The notes: generated from the letters alone by a model not told the origin. Counted from the stretch's first letter, positions 16,041 to 24,920 are shown. The stretch: DNA of 64,000 nt from an uncultured Lachnospiraceae bacterium (GCA_902775485.1 CACYMJ010000010.1:1-64000); one strand, 5' to 3'. Numbers and translations: made by a program.

Positions 16041-17581
16041 AGAAGCTAATCCTGTTCGGAAGCGGTGTATACGGACTGAAGATGCTGGAGTATTTCGGCA
16101 GGGATAACGTGGAGGCGTTCTGCGATAATGAATGCGTTGCCGAAGACGAGAAATACGGCGTCCGCCGCATCCCGTTCAAAAAACTTACATATATTGCAGC
16201 TGATCATATCATAATTCTTTCCGTCAACAGTAAGAACGCGGAGGAGATCGCGCAGCAGCTGGATCGGAACAAAGTGGATGATTTTCTCATCTGTGATGAG
16301 GAAATGCAGGATGATATAAAAAAATACGGTCCCGGAGAGTATCTGGAAATGCTGCGGGATGATACTTACCGGATGAAAAAAGAGAGGAATGAGTACAGAA
16401 GCCTCTTTTACAATAAGAAAAACGAATACGAGACGATGAAGTCCCTTTCCGACATAACGAAGCTGAAAAAGGCCACAGGCTATATATCTCATGTGCAGAA
16501 AAGACTTCTGGCGTTTACCGGAGAGCTGTTTGCATATTTCGAGGATGCGGGACTTGGCATAAAGCCTTTTGTTGCGGCAGGGACTGCGATAGGAAAATAC
16601 AGGCACAACGGTTTCATCCCATGGGATGATGATATGGATTTCGGCCTGTTCAGAAATGATTATATGCGTCTTCTGGAGTACGGAAGGAAAAATTTTGTAT
16701 GCATTGACTGCTATGCATCGATAAACGATGATGATAACCGCAATATCGAATATGCCCTGCGGGATAACCCGGGCAGATATATCATGACGGTCTCATTAAG
16801 CTGCATAAGGATACTTAAGGGGACTTCGATGGCTGACTGCGACGTGATCGATTTTTTCCCTTATGATCATTATGACAGCTCATATGATTATGATGAGCAT
16901 CTTGAACTTATAAGATCCTGCGAAAAATACCGGTATACCATCAGGGGCAGGGATGTCACAGGCACGATCATAGAGAGTAATGAGCACATCGTCGAGGACG
17001 GCGCTCTCATATATTTCGGACTTGACGGGATGGATTCCTATGTCTGCCCGCACCGTGGGTGGATAAAAAAGGATGACATGCTCCCGCTTGTTCCGATCGG
17101 ATTTGAAGGTGTACCGTGTTTTGCCCCCCGCGACATGGAAAAATATCTGTGGCACTGTTTTGAGGATTACAAAGGTTATCCCGACAGTATCTCATGCATC
17201 CATATACAGCAGGTTTCCGGGACGATACTGAAAACGGACTATCTGTATGCCGGTATTCATGCTTCGGCAGCGGATGATGTGGATGAGTACATGGGGATAT
17301 ATGAACTTCTCCGGCGCAGCGGCGTATTCTGCGTGTTCTACCATTCGGAAAAAGACTACATGAACGCCCCTCTCATCGACCGTCTGACCGGTAAGTTCGT
17401 GCAGTACAGGGACGGCTTCGATCCGGCCTTTGATATCGTCATCGGGGATGACGGCGAGGCAGCAGGCACGGTCAGGATGGTGCCCGCAAAAGACATTGAT
17501 GCCTCATTTTTGAAAAAGATAAAGAACGACGGATCCATACCTGAGATAAAAAGAGATCTGATCATTTGCAAGGGGGAATGA
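16037..17581 (+). CDS. LicD-family phosphotransferase with N-terminal Rossmann module (LicD-D)
   Basis: This 514-residue protein has the three-part plan of LicD-A and LicD-B. A Rossmann module (MKKLILFGSGVYG, residues 1-~95) comes first, then a charged helical linker with coiled-coil character (about 105-145). The LicD domain has AAGTAIGKYRHNG and WDDDMD at residues 196-201, and a C-terminal alpha/beta domain follows. It is the most divergent of the three: NLLGLVR is replaced by TAIGKYR. It ends 1 bp before the PEP mutase gene, which supports a link between LicD transfer and phosphonate synthesis. Acceptor and donor are not determined by sequence. Confidence 0.82.
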   Translation: MKKLILFGSGVYGLKMLEYFGRDNVEAFCDNECVAEDEKYGVRRIPFKKLTYIAADHIIILSVNSKNAEEIAQQLDRNKVDDFLICDEEMQDDIKKYGPGEYLEMLRDDTYRMKKERNEYRSLFYNKKNEYETMKSLSDITKLKKATGYISHVQKRLLAFTGELFAYFEDAGLGIKPFVAAGTAIGKYRHNGFIPWDDDMDFGLFRNDYMRLLEYGRKNFVCIDCYASINDDDNRNIEYALRDNPGRYIMTVSLSCIRILKGTSMADCDVIDFFPYDHYDSSYDYDEHLELIRSCEKYRYTIRGRDVTGTIIESNEHIVEDGALIYFGLDGMDSYVCPHRGWIKKDDMLPLVPIGFEGVPCFAPRDMEKYLWHCFEDYKGYPDSISCIHIQQVSGTILKTDYLYAGIHASAADDVDEYMGIYELLRRSGVFCVFYHSEKDYMNAPLIDRLTGKFVQYRDGFDPAFDIVIGDDGEAAGTVRMVPAKDIDASFLKKIKNDGSIPEIKRDLIICKGE

Positions 17582-17582
17582 C

Positions 17583-18881
17583 ATGAAAACTGTTTACACA
17601 TGTTTCTGCACGGATGTCATACATGACGGGCATCTGAACATCATCAAGAACGCAAAGGAATACGGCTGTGTTACCGTCGGATGCTTAAGCGACCGGGAAA
17701 TGATCCGGTGCACGAAGTTCCCCACGACAACAGAGGCGGAGCGCATGGAACTGTACAGGTCCATTGACGGTGTGGATGATGTGATCCTTCAGGACGACAT
17801 GCTCTATGATGACGTGATCGAAAAGCTTCGTCCCGATTATGTCGTCCACGGTGATAACTGGAAGGACGGGGCAGAGAGAGCGGTACGTGAGCATGTGGAG
17901 AAGAAGCTGGCCGAGTACGGCGGTCAGATCATCGATGTCCCTTATACGTTCAGCGAGAGCGTCAGTAAGGTTGACCGGCGGCTCAAGGAAAAACTCGGGA
18001 TGCCGGAGTACAGGAGAAAAAGACTGCGTCAGCTGATCGGGATGACACCTGTCGTGAAAGTCATGGAGGCTCACTCGGGCCTGACCGGGCTAATCGTTGA
18101 AAAGACAGTCATCGAGGGAGAAGACGGCAAGCTGGACCAGTTCGATGCGATGTGGGTCTCGAGCCTGTGCGATTCCACGGCTAAGGGAAAACCCGATATA
18201 GAACTCGTCGATATGACGTCGCGTTTTCGGACGATAGAAGATATAACGGAAGTCACGACCAAACCGATCATCTTTGACGGTGACACGGGCGGGCTTACGG
18301 AGCATTTCGTCTACACCGTAAGGTCACTCGAGCGGCTCGGTGTATCCGCCGTGATAATCGAGGACAAGAAAGGACTCAAGAAGAACAGCCTGTTCGGTAC
18401 CGAGGTCGAGCAGACTCAGGCGACCATCGGGGAGTTCTGCGAGAAGATCGCTGCCGGGAAGAAGGCGCAGCTGACGGATGATTTTATGATAATAGCGCGT
18501 ATCGAGAGCCTTATACTCGAGAAGGGGATGGATGATGCGCTTGAGCGCGCCCATGCGTTTGCCGGTGCCGGTGCCGACGGCATAATGATCCACAGCCGGA
18601 AGAAGGATCCCGCCGAGATAGTCGAGTTCTGTGACAGGTTCAGGCAGACCGATAAGACCACGCCGATCGTCGTCGTTCCTTCGAGTTTTAACGTCATCAC
18701 CGAGGCTGAACTTGCAAAGCACGGCGTGAACATCGTCATATACGCCAACCAGCTCACAAGATCCGCGTTCCCTGCGATGCAGAAGACGGCTGAGGATATA
18801 CTAAGATACCACAGGGCTAAGGAAGTCGATGACAGGCTGATGCCGATCAAAGAGATTATCACACTTATTGACGAGATCTGA
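17583..18881 (+). CDS. aepX: Cytidylyltransferase-phosphoenolpyruvate mutase fusion
   Basis: Residues 1-~135 form a nucleotidyltransferase domain with HDGH at 14-17 and VHGDNWKDG, ending VSKVDRR. Residues ~145-432 are PEP mutase, with the signature EDKKGLKKNS starting at Glu260, FDGDTGG before it and ARIESLI after it. PEP mutase converts phosphoenolpyruvate to phosphonopyruvate, the first step of nearly all C-P bond synthesis; its unfavourable equilibrium is pulled by the decarboxylase encoded at 22656. The EDKxGxKxxS loop separates true mutases from isocitrate-lyase-like relatives. The attached cytidylyltransferase domain suggests that the organophosphonate, or a related phospho-alcohol, is activated with CTP, as in phosphonate-decorated polymers. 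Confidence 0.93.
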   Translation: MKTVYTCFCTDVIHDGHLNIIKNAKEYGCVTVGCLSDREMIRCTKFPTTTEAERMELYRSIDGVDDVILQDDMLYDDVIEKLRPDYVVHGDNWKDGAERAVREHVEKKLAEYGGQIIDVPYTFSESVSKVDRRLKEKLGMPEYRRKRLRQLIGMTPVVKVMEAHSGLTGLIVEKTVIEGEDGKLDQFDAMWVSSLCDSTAKGKPDIELVDMTSRFRTIEDITEVTTKPIIFDGDTGGLTEHFVYTVRSLERLGVSAVIIEDKKGLKKNSLFGTEVEQTQATIGEFCEKIAAGKKAQLTDDFMIIARIESLILEKGMDDALERAHAFAGAGADGIMIHSRKKDPAEIVEFCDRFRQTDKTTPIVVVPSSFNVITEAELAKHGVNIVIYANQLTRSAFPAMQKTAEDILRYHRAKEVDDRLMPIKEIITLIDEI

Positions 18882-18889
18882 CGGATCTT

Positions 18890-19651
18890 ATGGAAGAGGC
18901 TAAAGTGGACGAAAGATACCTTATCTTATCGGATATTCATGGAAATGTAAGCGCGTTTGATGCTGTCATGGATGACTGCAAAGACGTGTCATTTGCGGGC
19001 ATTCTGCTGCTTGGAGATCTTATCGATTACGGGATGAGGTCCAACGAGATCATACAGAAGATCGAAGAGCTTGCAGCTGCGGCATGGAAAGACAGGATAC
19101 TTGTCAACATATGGGGAAATCACGAAAAACTCGTTGTGGACAAGGACCTTGAAAGGCTTTCTTCCGACCGCGGCAGGGGCATCGCAAAGTATACCGCAGA
19201 CCATCTTTCGGACGCATCGAAAGAGTATATCCTGAAAAAGATGAACAGGGACGGGATACAAGAGTCTGTGATCGGAGGCTTTAAACTGCTCGCCGTTCAC
19301 GGGTCCCTTGAGGATCATTACTGGAAAGCGATCGGGCATGAAGATCTTCGGGGATGCTACGAGCAGTATGATATCGTTCTCGGGGGACATTCGCATTATT
19401 CCCACTGCTTTACGCACTTCTATCCGGGCGAATATCCGGATCTGCGCAATAAGAAAGCCGTAACATTCATAAATCCGGGCTCTGTCGGACAGCCGAGAAA
19501 TCAGAATCCGTGCGCACAGTATGCGATACTCGGCCTGCCGTCAAAGAGGGTGGAACTGCGTGCTGTCGAATATGATATCGGATATGAGCAGTCCCTGTTC
19601 CCGGATGAAGTCGATGCGTTTTACAGAGACAGGCTCACAAGAGGTATTTGA
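18890..19651 (+). CDS. Calcineurin-like metallophosphoesterase
   Basis: This 253-residue protein has the complete motif series SDIHGN (residues 14-19), LGDLIDYG, GNHE, VHGS and GGHSHY, then a GSVGQPRN end motif of the YfcE-like phosphodiesterase group. Two divalent metals bound by the Asp/His/Asn residues hydrolyse phosphomono- or diesters. Located 8 bp after the PEP mutase gene and 15 bp before an epimerase gene, it may hydrolyse a phosphorylated or CMP-linked intermediate of the pathway, or remove a dead-end product. The ribosome site is weak, so translation is probably coupled to the gene upstream. It is intact, unlike the related gene at 2302-2958. Confidence 0.85.
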   Translation: MEEAKVDERYLILSDIHGNVSAFDAVMDDCKDVSFAGILLLGDLIDYGMRSNEIIQKIEELAAAAWKDRILVNIWGNHEKLVVDKDLERLSSDRGRGIAKYTADHLSDASKEYILKKMNRDGIQESVIGGFKLLAVHGSLEDHYWKAIGHEDLRGCYEQYDIVLGGHSHYSHCFTHFYPGEYPDLRNKKAVTFINPGSVGQPRNQNPCAQYAILGLPSKRVELRAVEYDIGYEQSLFPDEVDAFYRDRLTRGI

Positions 19652-19666
19652 AAGAAGGTTGAAAAA

Positions 19667-20668
19667 ATGGGCAGACTGTTTGCAATAAGCGGAGTGACCG
19701 GCATGACCGGAAACGAACTCGTACGTCAGATACTTTCCGGCGAAAGCGGGGATCATATAATAGGATTTGACAATTTTTATGCTTCGTCGATCGATACCAT
19801 ATCCGACTGTATCGGTGATGAGAGGTTCGAGTTTTTCGAATATGACCTGAACGATAAGGAGCAGATGTCGGATATCGAGAACAGGATAAGAAATGCCGCG
19901 CCGTCATATGACGAGACGATATATATCAACTGCGCCGCCGTTGTACATACCGAACATTTTTATCATGTATATGAGACGTTTGAGACAAACGTTATCGGCA
20001 TGAATGAATTTCTTTTACAGGCGATACGTGTCGGTGCCGCAAAGTATATCAACTGCTCCACATCAGAGGTTTATTCGATGAATTCGTGGAATGAAGAGGG
20101 CGGCGTGAAAGAGAGCGATTATCTTACGCTTTCCACGGCAGAGCACAGCCAGAGAACGAGCTACGCCACAGGGAAGCTTCTGACCGAATTTTTCATGAAG
20201 GACGCGGTCGATGCGGGGAAGATAAAAGGCTGTTCGATAAGGTTTGCAAATGTCTACAGCCACGACGAGCTGTATCCGAAGCATATAATCCCGTTCATAA
20301 TAGACAGCCTGAAAAAGGAAGGCAGGGTAGTGCTGCTCGAGAACAGCAGAAAGAACAGACGTACGTTTCTGAACAATTACGACAGCTGCAGTGCGGTGCT
20401 CGCGCTCGCGCAGAGCGATGATGCGCTGGACGGGACTGCCTATAATGTTGCCACAGACGAAGAGGTATCGATAGTCGATCTTGTAAAAATGTGTGCAGAC
20501 AGGATGGGGATCGATGATCCCGGCATAGAGTTTTCGGGCTTCCGCAAGGCGGATCCGGAAAGAAGACTGCTGTCGACGGAAAAGATACGCGAAAGGACCG
20601 GGTGGAGAGCGAAGGTCGATCTTGGCAGCGGGCTTGATGAATGCATCAGAAATTATATGAAGGGATAA
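19667..20668 (+). CDS. NAD-dependent epimerase/dehydratase (extended SDR)
   Basis: This 333-residue protein has the NAD motif GVTGMTG (residues 9-15), a CSTSEVYS segment supplying the catalytic Ser/Thr, and Tyr166-Lys170 in YATGK, the active-site pair of extended SDRs. The family converts nucleotide-sugars (4-epimerisation, 4,6-dehydration or reduction). The exact sugar cannot be read from sequence. It gives the locus its only obvious sugar-nucleotide-modifying enzyme. AGAAGG precedes the ATG. The stop lies 5 bp before the next start. Confidence 0.85.
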   Translation: MGRLFAISGVTGMTGNELVRQILSGESGDHIIGFDNFYASSIDTISDCIGDERFEFFEYDLNDKEQMSDIENRIRNAAPSYDETIYINCAAVVHTEHFYHVYETFETNVIGMNEFLLQAIRVGAAKYINCSTSEVYSMNSWNEEGGVKESDYLTLSTAEHSQRTSYATGKLLTEFFMKDAVDAGKIKGCSIRFANVYSHDELYPKHIIPFIIDSLKKEGRVVLLENSRKNRRTFLNNYDSCSAVLALAQSDDALDGTAYNVATDEEVSIVDLVKMCADRMGIDDPGIEFSGFRKADPERRLLSTEKIRERTGWRAKVDLGSGLDECIRNYMKG

Positions 20669-20673
20669 AGGAC

Positions 20674-21438
20674 ATGAGAGCGGCCGTGATAACCATTGCC
20701 GGCATATCGAGCCGGTTCAATAAGGGAATACCCGAAGACGAAAAGGTGCTGAAGGCGATATACACCGACGGAAACGCAGCCGATACGCTTCTTGCCAGGC
20801 TTCTTGCCAAGGTTTCCTACGCGGATCGGATAGTGATAGTCGGAGGCTACAGATATGCCGATCTGACACGGTTTTTTGAAGAAAACTTAAAAAAAGACTA
20901 TCCTCAGGCATACCTTGTGGAAAATCCGCACTATGCCGATCTTGCCTCGGGATACAGCCTGTGGCTGGGCGTTGATGATGCGCTGAATGCGGGTGCTGAT
21001 GAAGTCCTGTTCGTCGAGGGCGATCTGGACATAGATGATGCATCGTTTTCCACTGTTGTGGAGGCTTCAGGATCCGTCCTGACATACACATCGGAGCCGA
21101 TATATGCCGACAAGGCGGTCGTTCTGTACAGGGACGCAGACGGCCGTTACAGATATGCTTTTAACCGCGATCACGGCATGCTGAGGATAGATGAACCTTT
21201 TTCATGCATCCTTAATTCCGGACAGACATGGAAGTTTACCGATGCCGGTGCACTGCGCCGTGCCGCGAAGGCTTTCATGGAGCAGGACAGGGGTGATACA
21301 AATCTCGGGATCATACGGCGCTACATCGATGATATCGATCCCGCATCGATAGAACTCGTCTTCCTGAAAAGATGGACCAACTGCAATACAAAGGAAGACT
21401 ATTTAAGCATCAGAAAAAACTGGAGGTCGGACAAATGA
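20674..21438 (+). CDS. MobA/LicC-like nucleotidyltransferase, candidate phosphonate cytidylyltransferase
   Basis: ATG 20674 gives 254 residues; an earlier in-frame Met would lie inside the preceding gene. The start MRAAVITIAGISSRF is a variant of the G-x-G-x-R nucleotide loop of MobA-like NTP transferases, followed by EKVLKAIY in place of the usual PKxL. VEGDLDIDD carries the metal-binding Asp. Related enzymes (LicC, PntC) activate phosphocholine or aminoethylphosphonate with CTP. Its position between aepX and aepY makes phosphonate activation the best guess. It overlaps the next gene (ATGA). Confidence 0.65.
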   Translation: MRAAVITIAGISSRFNKGIPEDEKVLKAIYTDGNAADTLLARLLAKVSYADRIVIVGGYRYADLTRFFEENLKKDYPQAYLVENPHYADLASGYSLWLGVDDALNAGADEVLFVEGDLDIDDASFSTVVEASGSVLTYTSEPIYADKAVVLYRDADGRYRYAFNRDHGMLRIDEPFSCILNSGQTWKFTDAGALRRAAKAFMEQDRGDTNLGIIRRYIDDIDPASIELVFLKRWTNCNTKEDYLSIRKNWRSDK

Positions 21439-22613
21439 AGATTTTGCGCGAAAGGTTATCATATGTAAAAAAAGATGTTGAAGACGGGAGCATCACCGTC
21501 ATGATCATCGGTCTTGGCAGCGTCGGCACATATCTGCTCGATTATCTCGTGAGCAGAAATGATGAAGCGGTGAAAGTGGTCGTTGTCGGACGAAACTACG
21601 AGAAGATGGAGAAAAACGTGAACATAGTCCGCGTCGCCTCTCTCATCCGGGAACTGAACCGAACGCCCGTTGTGATAGATGCGGGTGTCGATCTTGAAGA
21701 CATCGGTTCCATCAGGGATGCCCTGATAAGACATAAGCCTGATTTTATAGTCAATTCCAGCCGTGCTTATCCCGGCCTGAAATACGGGAGCATAAGCTGG
21801 GCAAATGTAAGGGCTTACGGCATATGGACGCCTCTTGCGATCCGTTTTACGAAAAATATCATGGAAGCATGCGAACTTGCCGATACGAACGCGGTAGTGA
21901 TCAACACTTCGTATTCGGATGCCGTGATCCCGTGGCTGAGAAGTGCCGGGAAGGCATATCCGGATTTCGGGAGCGGCAATCTCAATCATCTCATACCGCG
22001 CATACGTTTTGCCGTTGCCGACATACTCGGCGTGAACGATTACTGGAATGTTGGCGTCATGTTTGCCGCGGGTCATTTCCATGATGTGTGCATAAGCAAG
22101 GAAGGGCAGACGGAAGGTGTCGAACTGCCGCTTCGGGTATATTACAAAGGCGAGGAGAAAAAAATCAGTCAGGAGGAGATCTTTATCCGTTGCAGCATAC
22201 CGATGCCGGTGGATGCCCAGAGGAACATGATGAACGCTTCGAGCAATTACAGGATAATCGATGCGGTGATAAGAGCGATGAGGACAAAAGAGGATCAGAG
22301 GTTCTTCAGTCCGGGCGTGTTCGGGAACATCGGAGGCTATCCCGTCATGGTCGGCTGTAAGGATGGAGTTTTCGATGCATGGATCGATGAATCCGTATTT
22401 GATCTAGAGAGCATGATAAAAGCGAACAGGGAGTCAATGGCACTTGACGGGATCGAAGATGTTTCCGGCGGCGTGCTCGTTTACACCGACCATCTTATAG
22501 AAAAGGCGGAAAAAGCATTCGGAGTGCGGCTCCCGAAAAGGGTCGCTTTTGATGACATAGATGAAACCGCACGTTTTATCATAGAAAAGATCATCACGCC
22601 GCAATTGGCATAG
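21435..22613 (+). CDS. NAD(P)-binding oxidoreductase-like protein, substrate unknown
   Basis: ATG 21435 follows GGAGG at 21422-21426 and overlaps the previous stop; 392 residues. Residues about 19-60 make a Rossmann dinucleotide fold (VMIIGLGSVGTYLLDYL, then VVVVGRN), broadly like saccharopine or homoserine dehydrogenases; a second alpha/beta domain contains NTSYSDAVIPWL. I cannot place it in a characterised family. Because it is translated with the putative phosphonate nucleotidyltransferase and precedes phosphonopyruvate decarboxylase, it may reduce or reductively modify phosphonoacetaldehyde in place of the usual aminotransferase. That is a hypothesis from context only. Confidence 0.55.
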   Translation: MKILRERLSYVKKDVEDGSITVMIIGLGSVGTYLLDYLVSRNDEAVKVVVVGRNYEKMEKNVNIVRVASLIRELNRTPVVIDAGVDLEDIGSIRDALIRHKPDFIVNSSRAYPGLKYGSISWANVRAYGIWTPLAIRFTKNIMEACELADTNAVVINTSYSDAVIPWLRSAGKAYPDFGSGNLNHLIPRIRFAVADILGVNDYWNVGVMFAAGHFHDVCISKEGQTEGVELPLRVYYKGEEKKISQEEIFIRCSIPMPVDAQRNMMNASSNYRIIDAVIRAMRTKEDQRFFSPGVFGNIGGYPVMVGCKDGVFDAWIDESVFDLESMIKANRESMALDGIEDVSGGVLVYTDHLIEKAEKAFGVRLPKRVAFDDIDETARFIIEKIITPQLA

Positions 22614-22655
22614 TGCTAAACGGCGTGGATTTCAGGAAAGAAGGGATGGTGTCGG

Positions 22656-23786
22656 ATGAGAGCAGAGGAACTTGTAAGGATAACAGGGGCTGATTTTTTT
22701 ACGGGTGTTCCCGATTCGCAGCTGCGGCCGCTGTGTGACTGCCTTATGGAAAAATACGGGATCGATCCGAAGCATCACGTTATAGCTGCCAATGAGGGAA
22801 ATTGCGTGGCGCTCGCGGCAGGATACCATCTCGCCACGGGAAAGACACCTGTGGTTTATATGCAGAATTCCGGCGAAGGAAACGTGATCAATCCCATCGC
22901 ATCGCTCCTGAATGATAAGGTTTATGCCATACCGATGATCTTTGTGATCGGATGGCGCGGAGAACCCGGACTTCATGATGAGCCGCAGCATATCTATCAG
23001 GGCATTGTCACCGAAACGCTCATGAAGGACATGGATGTTGAGACTTTTGCGATAGGAAGCACGACCACGGATGATGAGATAAGGACTGCCATGGACTCCT
23101 TTGAAGAGGCGCTCGGCAAAGGAAAACAGGTTGCGTTCATCATCAGAAAAGGAGCGCTTGAACATGACGGTAAAGTGGATTACAAAAACAGTTATCCGCT
23201 CTGCCGCGAAGAGGTCATAAGACATATCGCGCTAATCACCGGTGATGATCCGGTCATATCAACGACCGGGAAGATCAGCCGTGAGCTTTTCGAGATAAGA
23301 ACGGACGCGGGAGAGGATCACTCGAGGGATTTTCTGACCGTCGGATCCATGGGGCACTGTTCCTCGATCGCGCTCGGTGTCGCGCTGAGCCGTCCGGATA
23401 AGAAGATCTGGTGCATAGACGGTGACGGGGCCGTGCTCATGCATATGGGAGCGATGGCTGTCATAGGAGCGAACCGCCCCGAAAATCTTGTCCATATCGT
23501 GATAAACAATGCAGCCCACGAGACTGTCGGTGGAATGCCTACCGTTGCCGGCGCTGTGGATCTTGTGGGGATCGCCCGCTCATGCGGATACCCTGATGCG
23601 GTCTGCGTTGACACCCTGGATGAGCTTGATAAGACACTCGCAGAGGCGAAGGAGAAAAACACCCTTTCATTCATAGAAGTAAAATGCCGTGTCGGGGCGC
23701 GTTCCGATCTCGGCCGTCCGACAACAACGGCACTCGAGAACAAGATCAATTTCATGAAACATATCGGCTCTCTGGAAACAAGGTAG
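22656..23786 (+). CDS. aepY: Phosphonopyruvate decarboxylase (ThDP-dependent)
   Basis: The 376-residue protein has the family hallmarks: FFTGVPDSQL, NEGNCVALAAGYHLATGK (the ThDP-activating Glu), YMQNSGEGN, GWRGEPG with DEPQH, and the ThDP-Mg motif starting GDGAVLMHMG and ending with INNAAHET. It decarboxylates phosphonopyruvate to phosphonoacetaldehyde, which pulls the PEP mutase reaction forward. Length and motif order match Ppd/Fom2-type enzymes rather than sulfopyruvate decarboxylase, which is usually split or differently terminated. With aepX five genes upstream, the locus can make phosphonoacetaldehyde. The 2-aminoethylphosphonate aminotransferase that commonly follows is not present in the window. 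Confidence 0.92.
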   Translation: MRAEELVRITGADFFTGVPDSQLRPLCDCLMEKYGIDPKHHVIAANEGNCVALAAGYHLATGKTPVVYMQNSGEGNVINPIASLLNDKVYAIPMIFVIGWRGEPGLHDEPQHIYQGIVTETLMKDMDVETFAIGSTTTDDEIRTAMDSFEEALGKGKQVAFIIRKGALEHDGKVDYKNSYPLCREEVIRHIALITGDDPVISTTGKISRELFEIRTDAGEDHSRDFLTVGSMGHCSSIALGVALSRPDKKIWCIDGDGAVLMHMGAMAVIGANRPENLVHIVINNAAHETVGGMPTVAGAVDLVGIARSCGYPDAVCVDTLDELDKTLAEAKEKNTLSFIEVKCRVGARSDLGRPTTTALENKINFMKHIGSLETR

Positions 23787-23796
23787 TCTCTAACAT

Positions 23797-24891
23797 ATGT
23801 CAGAAAATGTTTATGTAGCCGGGGCATCGTCCCGTGCGCGAACGACAAAAGAATACCTGGAATACCTTTATCCGGACATACGTGTATGCTCTTATGTCGT
23901 ATCCCCCGGGATGACGGACAATGATGATATGACGGACGGCATACCGGTGATGAGTATCACAGCGGATGCGGGCCTTGATACTTCCGCAAAGGTGTATCTC
24001 GGGATGCGGGGCGTTAATTTTGCAAAACTTACAAAGGAACTTACGGATATCGGGTTTTTACCGGAAAATGTCATACCGGTGTCGGTGGAGCTTGATACAT
24101 CGCTTCGCAACAGGTACGTAAGAGGGAAGTTTGAAGATGCCGGAAGATCTTTTGTAAAGATCGATGAACTTGGCGCCGCGTTGGAAAACGGTGATGCGAC
24201 GGCTGATGCATGCATATACACCGCTTCGTCCGTATTTGACGGAAAACTTTCCGACCCGTACGAACCTTTAAAAGAGGAGAAGATACTGCAGGTCGGAGCC
24301 GCTCTTACCGCAGACAGGCTGTTTAGCGGTGTGACCACGGATGATACGGGTGAAAATATTTCGGACATGAACAGGCAGTTCTGCGAGCTCACCGGACTTT
24401 ACTGGATATGGAAGAACGCACCGGAAGATATAGCCGGGCTCGTACACTACAGAAGACATTTTCTGCTGCCTCCCGGATGGATGGGTGCATTCGCGTCCGG
24501 TGAAGCTGATGTCATACTTCCGGTCCCGCTTTATGTGGCACCGTCTCTTGAAGAAAACTACAGGGAAAGACATGATCCGGCTGACTGGGACATTATGATG
24601 GGATATCTTGAAGAATACCACCCGGAGGAAAGAGACACCGCAAAGCGGTTTTTTGCCGGGGGGCTGTACAGCCCGTGCAACATGCTGATCGCAAGGAAAG
24701 CCGTTCTTGACGATCTGTGCGGTTTTCTGTTCCCTGTGATATTTGCCGCGGCAGAAAAGATAGGGACGCATGATGACAAATACCAGAACCGTTATCCAGG
24801 CTTTATGTCTGAACGCCTGATATCATATTTCTTCGAGAGCCGGAGAGACAGATACAGGATCGTGTATGCGGATAAGAATTTCCTGAACTGA
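23797..24891 (+). CDS. DUF4422 protein with N-terminal Rossmann-like module
   Basis: Residues about 170-364 match DUF4422, a glycosyltransferase-like family of capsule and exopolysaccharide loci: LTGLYWIWKNA, GLVHYRRHF, a DWDIMM segment, and CNMLIARKAVLDD near the C-terminal third. The first ~110 residues (VYVAGASSRA onward) look like another, more diverged, Rossmann-type module of the kind recurring through this locus. The likely role is sugar transfer to the surface glycan. The ribosome site is weak. It is the last gene of the locus; no clear terminator follows, and the next DNA is decayed mobile sequence, so the original 3' end may have been disturbed. Confidence 0.8.
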   Translation: MSENVYVAGASSRARTTKEYLEYLYPDIRVCSYVVSPGMTDNDDMTDGIPVMSITADAGLDTSAKVYLGMRGVNFAKLTKELTDIGFLPENVIPVSVELDTSLRNRYVRGKFEDAGRSFVKIDELGAALENGDATADACIYTASSVFDGKLSDPYEPLKEEKILQVGAALTADRLFSGVTTDDTGENISDMNRQFCELTGLYWIWKNAPEDIAGLVHYRRHFLLPPGWMGAFASGEADVILPVPLYVAPSLEENYRERHDPADWDIMMGYLEEYHPEERDTAKRFFAGGLYSPCNMLIARKAVLDDLCGFLFPVIFAAAEKIGTHDDKYQNRYPGFMSERLISYFFESRRDRYRIVYADKNFLN

Positions 24892-24920
24892 TCCGCAAAA
24901 CACGATGATCGATCATAGGA

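Noticed and set aside
5325..24891. A complete wall teichoic acid locus
   Set aside because: A TagD-like enzyme is present, but TagA/B/F-type glycerophosphotransferases and the TagGH exporter are absent.
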